A stretch of 64,000 bases of DNA from Selenomonadaceae bacterium (GTDB lineage Bacteria; Bacillota; Negativicutes; Selenomonadales; Selenomonadaceae): assembly GCA_017549815.1 (NCBI GenBank), contig JAFYNH010000007.1, positions 62,001 through 126,000 of the forward strand, given 5' to 3'. This document shows, piece after piece, positions 7,793-15,473 of this stretch. Position 1 is the first letter of the stretch; each line of letters begins with the position of its first letter. Under the pieces are notes generated by a model. That model searched no databases. It was given only the letters and a program-made list of their open reading frames with translations, and had not been told where the DNA came from. The position numbers and the translations under genes are program-made.

Positions 7793-9860
7793 ATTTACTG
7801 ATAATGTTATGTACGTTAAGGGCGTCGGACCGAGAAAGGCGGCGTTACTTGAGAAACTAAATATCTTTACGAAGTACGATTTACTGACGCATTACCCGCG
7901 AGCCTATGAAAATCACAGTAGCTTGACGAAAATCCGCGACGTATTTGAGGGCGAAACGGTTATCCTTGTCGGGAGAGTTTTTAACGTCGATTCGCACGAT
8001 GCGCGTAACTTGACGATAATAAATGCGTGGCTCCAAGACGACACGGGGCATATTCGGCTGACGTGGTTTAATCAGAAATATTTGCTGACGAAACTCAAGG
8101 ACGGCAGGCGGCTTTTAATTATCGGCAAGGCAAAATATGATTCGTGGTCGCGAGGAATCACGGTGAATCCGCAGAGTACGACAATACTTGACGAGGACGA
8201 AGAACCCGAATTGGGAATCATGCCGGTTTATCCTTTGACAGCCGCGATAAGTCAAAAAGTTTTACGGACGGCGATAAAAAATCTTTTAAACTCAATGCCG
8301 ACGCTGACAGAAATTTTGCCGCAAGAAATTTTAAGAGAGCAGCGTTTAATCTCGCTAGATGACGCAATTCGGACGATTCACTTCCCAAAAGATAATTTCG
8401 CACTCGATATGGCGCGGCGGCGTTTGGCATTCGACGAATTATTTTTGATTCAATGCGGGCTAATGTTAATCAAGCGACAGACGCAGGACGAACGGCTCGG
8501 CATAAGCCATAAGAAAAACGGCGAACTCGTTAAAGCCGCGCTTGCAAAGTTGCCGTTTGAATTGACGGGCGACCAGAAAAAAGTTTTCCGCGCAGTCGCA
8601 AAGGATATGGAAAGTAAATTGCCAATGCGCCGCTTAATTCAAGGCGACGTAGGGTCGGGCAAAACGGCTGTAGCAATGTTGGCACTCGTTAAGACGGTGG
8701 AAAATGGCTTTCAAGGCGCGTTTATGGCACCGACGGAAATTTTAGCGGTTCAGCACTATGAAAAACTTTCGGCTTTGCTTAGCGATTTGGGAATTCGTGT
8801 CGGCTTATTGAGCGCGAAAGTTACACGCACGAAAAGATTACGCGAAGAAATTTATCAAAAAATTTCGGCGCACGAATTGGACATTGTTATTGGGACGCAC
8901 GCGCTGATTCAAGAGGGCGTAAGATTTGACAAGCTGGGCTTAGTCGTTACAGATGAGCAACATAGATTCGGCGTGGCGCAACGCTCGACGCTTGAAAAAA
9001 AATCGGACACTTTGCCCGATATGCTCGTTATGACAGCGACGCCGATTCCGCGCACAATGACTTTGACGGTTTACGGCGACTTAGATGTTTCAGTTATAAA
9101 GGAATTGCCGCCCGGTCGCAAGCCGATAAAAACTGTGGCTAGGACTATTCGCAGTCGACAAAAGGTTTATGAATTCGTTCGTTCGGAAATTTTGGCGGGG
9201 CGTCAAGCCTACGTCGTTTGCCCGCTGATTGAACGGAGCGAATCGGAGACGCTCGCCGACATTGAACCTGCCGAAGAAATTTTCGACATGCTTAGCAGAG
9301 GCATTTTCAGCGATATACCTTGCGCACTTCTTCATGGCAAAATGAGACCGCGTGATAAAGATGAGATTATGGAGAAATTCCGCGACGGTGAAACGAAACT
9401 TTTAGTCTCGACGACGGTTATTGAAGTTGGCGTTGACGTGCCCAATGCAAGCGTTATGGTTGTCGAACACGCGGAGAGATTTGGGCTTGCGCAACTTCAT
9501 CAACTGCGCGGGCGTGTTGGACGCGGCTCGGAGAAATCCTATTGCATTTTAATTTCCGATAAAAAATCTGGCGTTTCTGGAGCGCGTCTTGAGACTATGG
9601 AAAATACGAACGACGGCTTTAAGCTTGCCGAAGAGGATTTAAAACTGCGCGGTCCCGGTCAATTTTTCGGAGAGACTCAACACGGCTTGCCCGATTTGAA
9701 AATTGCCAACGTCTTTCGCGACTTAGATATTTTAATTCAAGCCCGCGACGCCGCTGAAAAATTTATTACCGACGACGAAAATTTGGAGTACTTCGCGAGC
9801 TTGCGACAAAATCTTTCGCTTGCCTATGGTGACAAATTTAGGCAAATCATCGCGTCATAA
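7773..9860 (+). CDS. recG: ATP-dependent DNA helicase RecG
   Basis: Branch-migration helicase that remodels stalled forks and Holliday junctions. An N-terminal wedge/OB region (KGVGPRKAALLEKL, ETVILVGRV) is followed by superfamily-2 motifs: I GDVGSGKTAVAM, II VTDEQHRFG, III TATPIPRTM, and IV-VI ending HQLRGRVGRG, then the RecG tail LRGPGQFFGETQHG. Length 695 is typical. The TTG at 7773 follows AAAGGAGG with 7-nt spacing and overlaps the ABC gene by 20 nt, so translation is probably coupled. Confidence 0.97.
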   Translation: MSIGRFEFTDNVMYVKGVGPRKAALLEKLNIFTKYDLLTHYPRAYENHSSLTKIRDVFEGETVILVGRVFNVDSHDARNLTIINAWLQDDTGHIRLTWFNQKYLLTKLKDGRRLLIIGKAKYDSWSRGITVNPQSTTILDEDEEPELGIMPVYPLTAAISQKVLRTAIKNLLNSMPTLTEILPQEILREQRLISLDDAIRTIHFPKDNFALDMARRRLAFDELFLIQCGLMLIKRQTQDERLGISHKKNGELVKAALAKLPFELTGDQKKVFRAVAKDMESKLPMRRLIQGDVGSGKTAVAMLALVKTVENGFQGAFMAPTEILAVQHYEKLSALLSDLGIRVGLLSAKVTRTKRLREEIYQKISAHELDIVIGTHALIQEGVRFDKLGLVVTDEQHRFGVAQRSTLEKKSDTLPDMLVMTATPIPRTMTLTVYGDLDVSVIKELPPGRKPIKTVARTIRSRQKVYEFVRSEILAGRQAYVVCPLIERSESETLADIEPAEEIFDMLSRGIFSDIPCALLHGKMRPRDKDEIMEKFRDGETKLLVSTTVIEVGVDVPNASVMVVEHAERFGLAQLHQLRGRVGRGSEKSYCILISDKKSGVSGARLETMENTNDGFKLAEEDLKLRGPGQFFGETQHGLPDLKIANVFRDLDILIQARDAAEKFITDDENLEYFASLRQNLSLAYGDKFRQIIAS

Positions 9861-9934
9861 AAAAATTCCTTGCAACTTCGCAGGGGATAATTTTTTATTG
9901 AATCTGTATCACCGTTAAAAAGCAAAAAAAATTA

Positions 9935-9961
9935 GCCCCGACTTCTCGTCGAGGCTTTTTT
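9935..9961. terminator. bidirectional terminator between recG and brnA
   Basis: Stem AGCCCCGAC / GTCGAGGCT with loop TTCTC, flanked by an A-rich run on the left and TTTTTT on the right, so it can stop recG and the convergent brnA transcript. Confidence 0.8.
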
Positions 9962-9962
9962 G

Positions 9963-10172
9963 TTAATCTTCAATAACTTTTACACGGATTTTCTTCCAAA
10001 GATTAGGTTTATCGCGCAGACGTTTGTATTTTCCGACTTGGTCGTCTCTGAGAGGCGGTATATCGCTGTAATCAATATCTTCGTCGCGAATACTTTCCAA
10101 TTTTTTCAATCGTTCCTTTTGTTCAGGCGTCATTTCAGGTATTTGTCCCTTAATTAAAATCAAACTGCCCAT
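9963..10172 (-). CDS. brnA: BrnA-like antitoxin, short form without RHH domain
   Basis: Second gene of a BrnT/BrnA-like pair, overlapping the toxin gene by 23 nt. It has the BrnA central signature (DEDIDYSDIPPLRDD), but the ribbon-helix-helix DNA-binding domain that usually follows is absent; the protein ends about 25 residues later. At 69 residues it is shorter than typical BrnA. The ATG at 10172 (MGSLILIKG) is preferred because AAAGGA lies about 9 nt upstream, rather than the longer frame from 10202. The second pair in this window shares the short design. Confidence 0.65.
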   Translation of the reverse strand: MGSLILIKGQIPEMTPEQKERLKKLESIRDEDIDYSDIPPLRDDQVGKYKRLRDKPNLWKKIRVKVIED

Positions 10173-10452
10173 AATAATCATTCCTTTCTTTTTTATCAGC
10201 AAATCGAGCAGAGATTATACGATTTACTTCTCCGCGTTCAGTATAAATTACTGCCAAAACTTTTTTAACCATTCCAACGATTTTTAATCGCTCTTCACCG
10301 ATACTGTGTTCGTCATCTTCATAATATATAGCATTATTATCAAAAAATACCAATGCTGCATCTTCAAAATAAATTTCGTGCTTTTTAACATTGAGTTTTG
10401 CTTTTTCGTCGTCCCACTCAAATTTTATACCACCAACTTCAAATTCTCCCAT
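10150..10452 (-). CDS. brnT: BrnT-family toxin
   Basis: BrnT toxins (DUF497, RelE-like fold) are ribonucleases that block translation until bound by BrnA. This 100-residue protein shows the family pattern: FEWDDEKAKLNVKKHEIYFE near the start, then VVG-like KIVGMVKKVLAVIYTERG and the C-terminal RIISARFADKKERNDYY. The ATG at 10452 follows GAGGTGA. It has its own promoter just upstream (TTGATT, 17 bp, TATAAT). The toxin precedes the antitoxin, as in known brnTA operons. Confidence 0.85.
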   Translation of the reverse strand: MGEFEVGGIKFEWDDEKAKLNVKKHEIYFEDAALVFFDNNAIYYEDDEHSIGEERLKIVGMVKKVLAVIYTERGEVNRIISARFADKKERNDYYGQFDFN

Positions 10453-10471
10453 AAAAAATCACCTCGCAGAG

Positions 10472-10500
10472 ATTATAGCACAAAAAATGCCCCGAATCAA
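10472..10500 (-). promoter_or_regulatory. promoter of the first brnT-brnA pair
   Basis: Reverse strand: TTGATT (10500-10495), 17-bp spacer, TATAAT (10477-10472), about 20 bp before the brnT start. The -35 overlaps the terminator of the upstream gene. Confidence 0.65.
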
Positions 10501-10518
10501 CTTCGAGGCTTTTTTTTT
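10484..10518. terminator. terminator after the 194-residue protein gene
   Basis: Stem GCCCCGAA (10489-10496) / TTCGAGGC (10502-10509) with A and T runs on either side. It nearly repeats the terminator at 9935-9961, so the brnT-brnA pair is bracketed by two alike terminators. Confidence 0.75.
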
Positions 10519-11101
10519 ACTGAATAGGCGTCGCCGTTAAAAAGTTCAAATTGCCGTCTTCAGCGATTGAAAATTTTACGCCGTCTTTAATCGCCGTGCC
10601 CGACGCGCCTTCCGTTGTCAGCTCGTTCATAAGATTTTGAACGTCGACTTCGGGCGAAATACTCTTAACAAACGCCGTAAGGAGCCAAATAGTAAAGATT
10701 GATTCGTCATTTCCTTCGGGCGTCGTGTAGTAAAGGCTTAAAGTTTTGAAATTGCCGCCGTTCGCCGCGCAGGTTCCGACAAGTGCAACCCGATAATCGC
10801 CAAAAACATTCGCGAAGGTGTCGCCGTCGGGCTTGCTGAAAACTTTGTATTCCTTTATCAAAAACAGATGCGCCATTTCCGAAACGTCATCGGTTCCCAT
10901 AGTCTCTTTAAGTATTGGCGTAACAATCCCGTTAAATTTTTCCTTTAGCGTCTCAACATTAAGCCCAAATGTCAAGTCGCTTTCGGGCATTTGCTCAACG
11001 TCGATAAAAATTTTGTCCATTTGTTCGCGAGTGAACGGAGCCGCCTCAACCTGCGCGGTCAACAGCAAAATTATCGTCAACGCCGTTAAAAATTTTTTCA
11101 A
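10517..11101 (-). CDS. secreted protein of unknown function, paralogue of the upstream gene
   Basis: Not recognised. 194 residues with a clear signal peptide (MKKFLTALTIILLLTAQVEA, cleavage near APF). The mature part resembles the adjacent 175-residue protein: both have LPFN/LTFGLN-VETL-E-FN, then a stretch with EY-(I/V)-(Y/F)S plus a FANVFGD/FFNIFGD element, (K)(T/I)LSLYYT/LRLCFTVP, and a C-terminal (G)VKFS/GVIFSL ending in LTA. One copy is thus exported and one stays inside. It starts with TTG at 11101 after GGGAGG, 13 nt behind its paralogue. Confidence 0.75.
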   Translation of the reverse strand: MKKFLTALTIILLLTAQVEAAPFTREQMDKIFIDVEQMPESDLTFGLNVETLKEKFNGIVTPILKETMGTDDVSEMAHLFLIKEYKVFSKPDGDTFANVFGDYRVALVGTCAANGGNFKTLSLYYTTPEGNDESIFTIWLLTAFVKSISPEVDVQNLMNELTTEGASGTAIKDGVKFSIAEDGNLNFLTATPIQ

Positions 11102-11114
11102 ATCAACACCTCCC

Positions 11115-11642
11115 TTATTCGGCGAGTGCGGTCACCGTTAGCAGATTATCCTTCTGAACTAAAGAGAAAATCACGCCGCCCCGCGTCACGCTCGGATTTG
11201 CCTTCAGTGCGTTGATGAACTCGACCGAATCGCCTTCGGGAAAGAAAATTTTCGTGAACGCATAAAAAACAAAGTCCAAAGTCCGCGCCTCGCGACTATT
11301 ATCGGGCACCGTGAAACATAACCGCAAAATTTTAAAGTTCTCGTCGGGTTTCTTAATGCCGAATAAGCCTATCGTGTCGCCGAAAATATTAAAGAAAAAT
11401 TCCATGTCGTCAGCAGAATAAATTTGGTATTCGTCAATCAAAAGGAGTTGGCGCAGAAGTTGCAAGGTTTCTTCGTCCAATTCGCCCAGTTCAAACGTCT
11501 TATCAAGGAGCGGATTAATCTGCGCGTTGAAATTTTCTTGCAAAGTCTCAATGTTAAACGGGAGCGGCGGAGTATTTTCGTCGACAGGGCAATTTTCAAA
11601 GTCATTGATGATTTCGTCAATCTGTTCATGCGTAATTTTCAT
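11115..11642 (-). CDS. cytosolic protein of unknown function, paralogue of the downstream gene
   Basis: Not recognised. 175 residues, acidic, with no signal peptide or membrane segment. It is similar over its length to the exported 194-residue protein next to it (shared FN-ETLQENFNAQINPLL / ETLKEKFNGIVTPIL, NIFGD and a final FSL..DNLLTVTA). The ATG at 11642 overlaps the stop of the acyl-CoA ligase gene (ATGA), so the two are translationally coupled and this is likely the third gene of a PHP-ligase-paralogue-paralogue operon. Confidence 0.75.
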   Translation of the reverse strand: MKITHEQIDEIINDFENCPVDENTPPLPFNIETLQENFNAQINPLLDKTFELGELDEETLQLLRQLLLIDEYQIYSADDMEFFFNIFGDTIGLFGIKKPDENFKILRLCFTVPDNSREARTLDFVFYAFTKIFFPEGDSVEFINALKANPSVTRGGVIFSLVQKDNLLTVTALAE

Positions 11643-13105
11643 GCTAAAGACCCTTTCGACGCCAAATAATCTTCCAAAATTTGACGCTTAGCGATTTTAC
11701 CCGTCGAAGTACGCGGAATTTCTTTCAGCTCGTGGAATTCACGTGGAACCTTGTACAGCGCAAGATTTTTCTGCATAAATTTTTTAAGCTCGCGAATATC
11801 AACCGTTGCGCCGTCCTGAACTTCATAAAAACACGCTCCGACTTGCCCGCGTAACTTATCATCAACGCCGATAACTGCCGCGTCCTTAATTCCCTTGAAT
11901 TTATAGACGACCTCCTCGACTTCACGGGGATAAATATTTTCGCCCATGCTGATAATCATTTCCTTAATCCGATTGACGATATAATAATAGCCGTCCGCGT
12001 CGACCTTGCCAACGTCGCCCGTATGGAGCCAGCCGTCCGCGTCAAGAGCCTCTTTAGTCGCTTGCGGATTCTTCCAATAACCTAACATAACTTGTCCGCC
12101 GCGAACTAAGACTTCACCGACCTCACCTTGAGCAACGTCATTGCCGTTTTCGTCAACAAGCCGAATTTCTTCATCATCAAGCATTTTACCGCAGGAACCT
12201 TGTCTTTCTTCGCCGTGAGTGGTTAAGAATACGCATGGAGACGCCTCAGATAAGCCGTAACCTTCCGCAATCGAACGCCCGAATTTCTGTTTGAACTCGT
12301 CGACAATCTTATCGGGCAAAGTCGTTCCGCCGCTCATGAAAAATCTGACAGTCTTAAAATCTTCAGGCTTTGCCAACGCCGTTACCAATTTGAAAATCGA
12401 CGGCACGATAATAATATCTGTAATCTCCTGCTCGCGAACCATATCGACCATTTCTTTAGGCTTGAAAACCCTCATAACGTGCAGTTCCGCGCCGCGATAA
12501 AAAGTATTTAAAACTGTGCACGTCCAGCCGAAACAATGATACATTGGCAAAACGCAAATAGATTTACACTCGCGATGACATTTGAAAACCTTACATTGCT
12601 TTGTATTGTGGACAAGGTTTTTATGCGAAAGAATTGCGCCCTTCGGGTTGCCAGTCGTGCCCGAAGTGTAAATTATTACGCAAGGATTATTTTCGCTGAA
12701 ATCTTTGGGCAATTCGGGAGCGTCCGCGCAGATTTTATCGCCAAAAGTTGCAATATCATGTTGCGTAACGTTTATCGGGTCTTCAAACGTCAACGGCTCG
12801 TAAGTCAGCAAATGTTCGACGCCTGCATTTTGCAAAATATAAGCGGTTTCGCGTGTGCTAAGCTGAAAATTTATCGGAACGTTGATAGCTCCCAGCGAAG
12901 TCGTAGCAAAGTAAGTGTAAATAAATTCCGTGCTATTCCGCGAAAATATTCCGACGCGGTCGCCCTGCCGAATTCCAAGTTCGTAAAGGCGATTGCGATA
13001 TTTTTTTATGCCCTGCTTGAGTTGCGAATAAGTTATCCGTCGTCCTTCGTCGACGACCGCTATATCTTCTTCGCGCCCGTTATTTAGTATCTCGTGAACT
13101 AACAA
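11639..13105 (-). CDS. acyl-CoA synthetase (AMP-forming ligase)
   Basis: ANL-superfamily adenylating enzyme that activates a carboxylic acid, probably a fatty acid, to its CoA thioester. The P-loop is IYTSGTTGNPKGAILSHKN, the A5 motif GYGLSEASP, the A7/A8 hinge WLHTGDVGKVDADGYYYI with VNRIKEMIISMGENIYPREV, and the catalytic lysine RTSTGKIAKRQ. Length 488 from the TTG at 13105 (M-L-V-H-E-I), which has AAAGGAG 8 nt upstream and lies 4 nt after the PHP gene stop; the frame's upstream extension overlaps that gene and has no site. The true substrate is not readable from sequence. Confidence 0.9.
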   Translation of the reverse strand: MLVHEILNNGREEDIAVVDEGRRITYSQLKQGIKKYRNRLYELGIRQGDRVGIFSRNSTEFIYTYFATTSLGAINVPINFQLSTRETAYILQNAGVEHLLTYEPLTFEDPINVTQHDIATFGDKICADAPELPKDFSENNPCVIIYTSGTTGNPKGAILSHKNLVHNTKQCKVFKCHRECKSICVLPMYHCFGWTCTVLNTFYRGAELHVMRVFKPKEMVDMVREQEITDIIIVPSIFKLVTALAKPEDFKTVRFFMSGGTTLPDKIVDEFKQKFGRSIAEGYGLSEASPCVFLTTHGEERQGSCGKMLDDEEIRLVDENGNDVAQGEVGEVLVRGGQVMLGYWKNPQATKEALDADGWLHTGDVGKVDADGYYYIVNRIKEMIISMGENIYPREVEEVVYKFKGIKDAAVIGVDDKLRGQVGACFYEVQDGATVDIRELKKFMQKNLALYKVPREFHELKEIPRTSTGKIAKRQILEDYLASKGSLA

Positions 13106-13109
13106 ATTT

Positions 13110-13847
13110 TTATACTCCTTTCGGTGCAAGTGATTTTCTGTACTTGACGCACTCAAAAAATTTATCCGTGCTTGTGTTGACGACCAATTCTTCTGGGAAA
13201 TTATTTTCAGCCAAAACTTTCTTTGACAGCTCATGATTGCCAACGTCAAGCTCAATATGCGCGTCGGAACCCATTATAATTTTCGTGCCATATTTTTTGC
13301 AAGCCGCCAACATTAATTTTGCATTATCAGCCGAGCCGATTCGATGTCCGTTTGGCAAATAAGAGCTGTTATTTATTTCTAGCAGGACGCGATTATCAGC
13401 GGCGGCGCGAGCTACAGCTTCCAAATCGGCGGGGAATTGCGGATTATCAGGGTGCCCCATTATAACGACGTGCGGATTTCTCATTGCGCCGATTATCGCC
13501 GCCGTATTTTCCTCAACAGTGCCCGTTTCGATACATTCTCTGTGCAAACTTGCGATTGCGAAGTCGAGACGCTTTAACATTCTTGCTGGGAGGTCGGTAC
13601 TGCCCGAATAATCGATTATATTCAGCTCCGCGCCCATAGCAATTTTTATTCCGTAAGCGTCGCGGGGTATCACTTTAAAATTTACGAAGTAAAAGGGATG
13701 AATTGCGCCGGGAACGCAAGGCGCATGGTCGGCGATACCCACAAGCTCTAAATTTTTTTTCTTAGCGGCGTCAATGACTTCTCGGAAAGTGCTGTAAGCG
13801 TGTCCGCTCGCCGTCGTGTGTATGTGAACGTCAAGAATATCTTTCAT
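13110..13847 (-). CDS. PHP-domain phosphatase/hydrolase, YcdX family
   Basis: Metal-dependent phosphoesterase. The PHP motifs are DVHIHTTASGHA (HxH), GIADHAP, GAELNI, the ASLHRE histidine, MGHPDNPQ and a C-terminal SDAH (IIMGSDAHIE), in the order seen in YcdX-type trinuclear zinc enzymes. Length 245 is typical. Physiological substrate unknown. First gene of the operon with the acyl-CoA ligase. The ATG at 13847 is preceded by a site of the GAAAGGAG type. Confidence 0.85.
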   Translation of the reverse strand: MKDILDVHIHTTASGHAYSTFREVIDAAKKKNLELVGIADHAPCVPGAIHPFYFVNFKVIPRDAYGIKIAMGAELNIIDYSGSTDLPARMLKRLDFAIASLHRECIETGTVEENTAAIIGAMRNPHVVIMGHPDNPQFPADLEAVARAAADNRVLLEINNSSYLPNGHRIGSADNAKLMLAACKKYGTKIIMGSDAHIELDVGNHELSKKVLAENNFPEELVVNTSTDKFFECVKYRKSLAPKGV

Positions 13848-13965
13848 AATAAATTTCCCGCTCCTTTCGCGCCGATTATAACATAAAACATTGCCCGCGC
13901 AAAAATTTTCGTTTAAAATAGGATTAGAATTTTATTAAGACTCACGTTAAGGAAATGCAATGAGG

Positions 13966-14020
13966 AATGCGCAATTAATCCCTAATCACTAGTCCCTAAT
14001 TCCTAGTTCCTAGTTCCTAC
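13966..14020. repeat. AATGCGCAATTA motif plus heptamer array
   Basis: AATGCGCAATTA (13966-13977) runs into CTAATCC, CTAGTCC, CTAATTC and CTAGTTC units that end 6 nt before the ribosome site of the first MNT gene. The 13858-14037 gap holds nothing else I can support. Confidence 0.75.
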
Positions 14021-14037
14021 CAAAGGAGACGATTTAA

Positions 14038-14376
14038 ATGAATGCAATGCCGCATATGGAGGAAATTTGTCGTCGAGTGGTGGCGGCTTATCGCAAGGCT
14101 TACGGAGACGACATTGAGGCGATTTATCTTTACGGCTCGTATGCACGCGGCGATTATGATGAAGAATCAGATATAGACTTCGCGGCAATAGTCAAAGGCA
14201 ACCAATTTGACCTTAGAAAAAAACGCGGGCAACTTTTACACGAGGTCGCCGAAATGGATATGGAATATGACGTGTTTACTTCGCCGAAAGTTATTCCTGC
14301 TGATTTGTTCAATAAGTATAAAACTGAATCAGGTTACTACAAGAATATTCGGAAGGAAGGTATCCGCCTTGAATGA
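14038..14376 (+). CDS. MNT-type nucleotidyltransferase antitoxin, copy 1
   Basis: Minimal nucleotidyltransferase of the kind that neutralises HEPN toxins. The active-site motif is GSYARGDYDEESDIDF (GSxARG...SDID). Length 112 is typical. The ATG follows AAAGGAG. It overlaps the HEPN gene behind it by 8 nt. Its first 125 bases are nearly identical to copy 2 at 14750, and the C-terminal half diverges (QFDLRKKRGQLLHE against DLSDSYKKREQILS). Confidence 0.87.
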   Translation: MNAMPHMEEICRRVVAAYRKAYGDDIEAIYLYGSYARGDYDEESDIDFAAIVKGNQFDLRKKRGQLLHEVAEMDMEYDVFTSPKVIPADLFNKYKTESGYYKNIRKEGIRLE

Positions 14377-14749
14377 GTACACGAAATATCGCTTGGAAAC
14401 CGCCACCGAACGAGTAGGGGTATCTAAACTTATGTTGGACTGTGGACATTTCAAAGATTCGATTAACCGTTCTTATTACGCAATTTTTACTGCGGCGCGG
14501 GCTTTGTTGTCGGAGGACGGCGTGGCTTTCAAGAAACATTCGGCAGTTATAAGTTACTTTCGCCGTGAATACATTAAGACAGGTATTTTCGATGTCAAGT
14601 ACTCGGATTATATCGGCAATGCCTTTGAATTCAGAAACGATTGCGATTATGAGGATTTTGTTTTTGCAACGCGGGAAGAGGCGGAAACTCAATATCAACA
14701 TGCAGTAGAATTCGTTGAGGCGGTAAAAAATTATTTGGAGATGATATAA
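14369..14749 (+). CDS. HEPN-domain protein, copy 1
   Basis: Partner of the MNT gene: a 126-residue all-helical HEPN domain with the family core RSYYAIFTAARALLSEDG and KKHSAVISYFRREYIKTGIF. I do not see the RX4-6H RNase motif of nuclease-active HEPN toxins, so the toxic activity is unproven. The start is a TTG at 14369 (L-N-E-Y-T-K-Y-R-L) with GGAAGG about 9 nt upstream, inside the MNT gene. The stop is directly followed by the ATG of MNT copy 2. Confidence 0.82.
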   Translation: MNEYTKYRLETATERVGVSKLMLDCGHFKDSINRSYYAIFTAARALLSEDGVAFKKHSAVISYFRREYIKTGIFDVKYSDYIGNAFEFRNDCDYEDFVFATREEAETQYQHAVEFVEAVKNYLEMI

Positions 14750-15088
14750 ATGAATGCAATGCCGCATATGGAGGAAATTTGTCGTCGTGTGGTGGCGGCT
14801 TATCGCAAGGCTTACGGAGACGACATTGAGGCGATTTATCTTTACGGCTCGTATGCACGCGGCGATTTCGATGAAGATTCTGATATAGACTTCGCGGCTA
14901 TCGTCAAAGGCGACTTATCGGACTCGTATAAAAAGCGTGAACAAATATTAAGCTGTACACTCAGAATGGACTTGGAATTTGATGTTATAACTTCACCGAT
15001 GATCATCAGTTCCGAGATTTTTGAGGAATACAAGAACGAAGTCGGATATTACGGCAATATTTTTAAGGAGGGAATTCGTCTTGCGTGA
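14750..15088 (+). CDS. MNT-type nucleotidyltransferase antitoxin, copy 2
   Basis: Tandem paralogue of the gene at 14038 with the same length (112) and motif (GSYARGDFDEDSDIDF). The near-identity of the 5' third at DNA level, against a divergent 3' two-thirds, suggests either recent duplication with selection for a new partner or gene conversion. The ATG is immediately after the HEPN-1 stop; HEPN-1's terminal TTGGAG provides the ribosome site. Confidence 0.87.
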   Translation: MNAMPHMEEICRRVVAAYRKAYGDDIEAIYLYGSYARGDFDEDSDIDFAAIVKGDLSDSYKKREQILSCTLRMDLEFDVITSPMIISSEIFEEYKNEVGYYGNIFKEGIRLA

Positions 15089-15473
15089 CTTAACGAAATA
15101 CAGGCTTGAGGCAGCCGCAGAGCGATTGACGGTATCAAAAAATTTGGCAGATGGCGGACACTATAAAATTTCGATTACCAATTCCTATTACGCGATATTT
15201 AACGCCGTTCGGGCTTTATTATCAGAGGCGCATCTCGACTTTAAGAAGCATTCGGCAGTTATAAGTTACTTTCGCCGCGAATATATTAAGACGAGTTTAT
15301 TTGAAGTAAAATTTTCTGATTACATAGGCGATGCTTTTTCGGCAAGACAATACAGCGATTATGCTGATTTTTTCATTGTTTCGCGTGAGCAAGCGGAGAC
15401 TCAATATCAACATGCGGTCGAATTCGTTGAGGCAGTTAAAAATTATTTGGAGGCGGCAGATGATAACAGCTGA
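15081..15473 (+). CDS. HEPN-domain protein, copy 2
   Basis: 130-residue HEPN protein paired with MNT copy 2 (8-nt overlap). The same core is present (TNSYYAIFNAVRALLSEAHL, KKHSAVISYFRREYIKTSLF). Start TTG at 15081 after AAGGAGG. Identical DNA patches shared with copy 1 (around KKHSAVISYFRREYIKT and QYQHAVEFVEAVKNYLE) alternate with diverged stretches. Its 3' end overlaps priA by 14 nt and carries the priA ribosome site, so priA translation is tied to this module. Confidence 0.82.
   Translation: MRDLTKYRLEAAAERLTVSKNLADGGHYKISITNSYYAIFNAVRALLSEAHLDFKKHSAVISYFRREYIKTSLFEVKFSDYIGDAFSARQYSDYADFFIVSREQAETQYQHAVEFVEAVKNYLEAADDNS

Noticed and set aside
14207..14368. Longer N-terminus for the first HEPN protein
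   Set aside because: The extension lies within the MNT gene in another frame and has no similarity to HEPN proteins; the TTG at 14369 matches the paralogue.
15331..15459. Longer N-terminus for PriA
   Set aside because: The extra codons overlap the HEPN gene, and family alignment and the GGAGG site favour the ATG at 15460.
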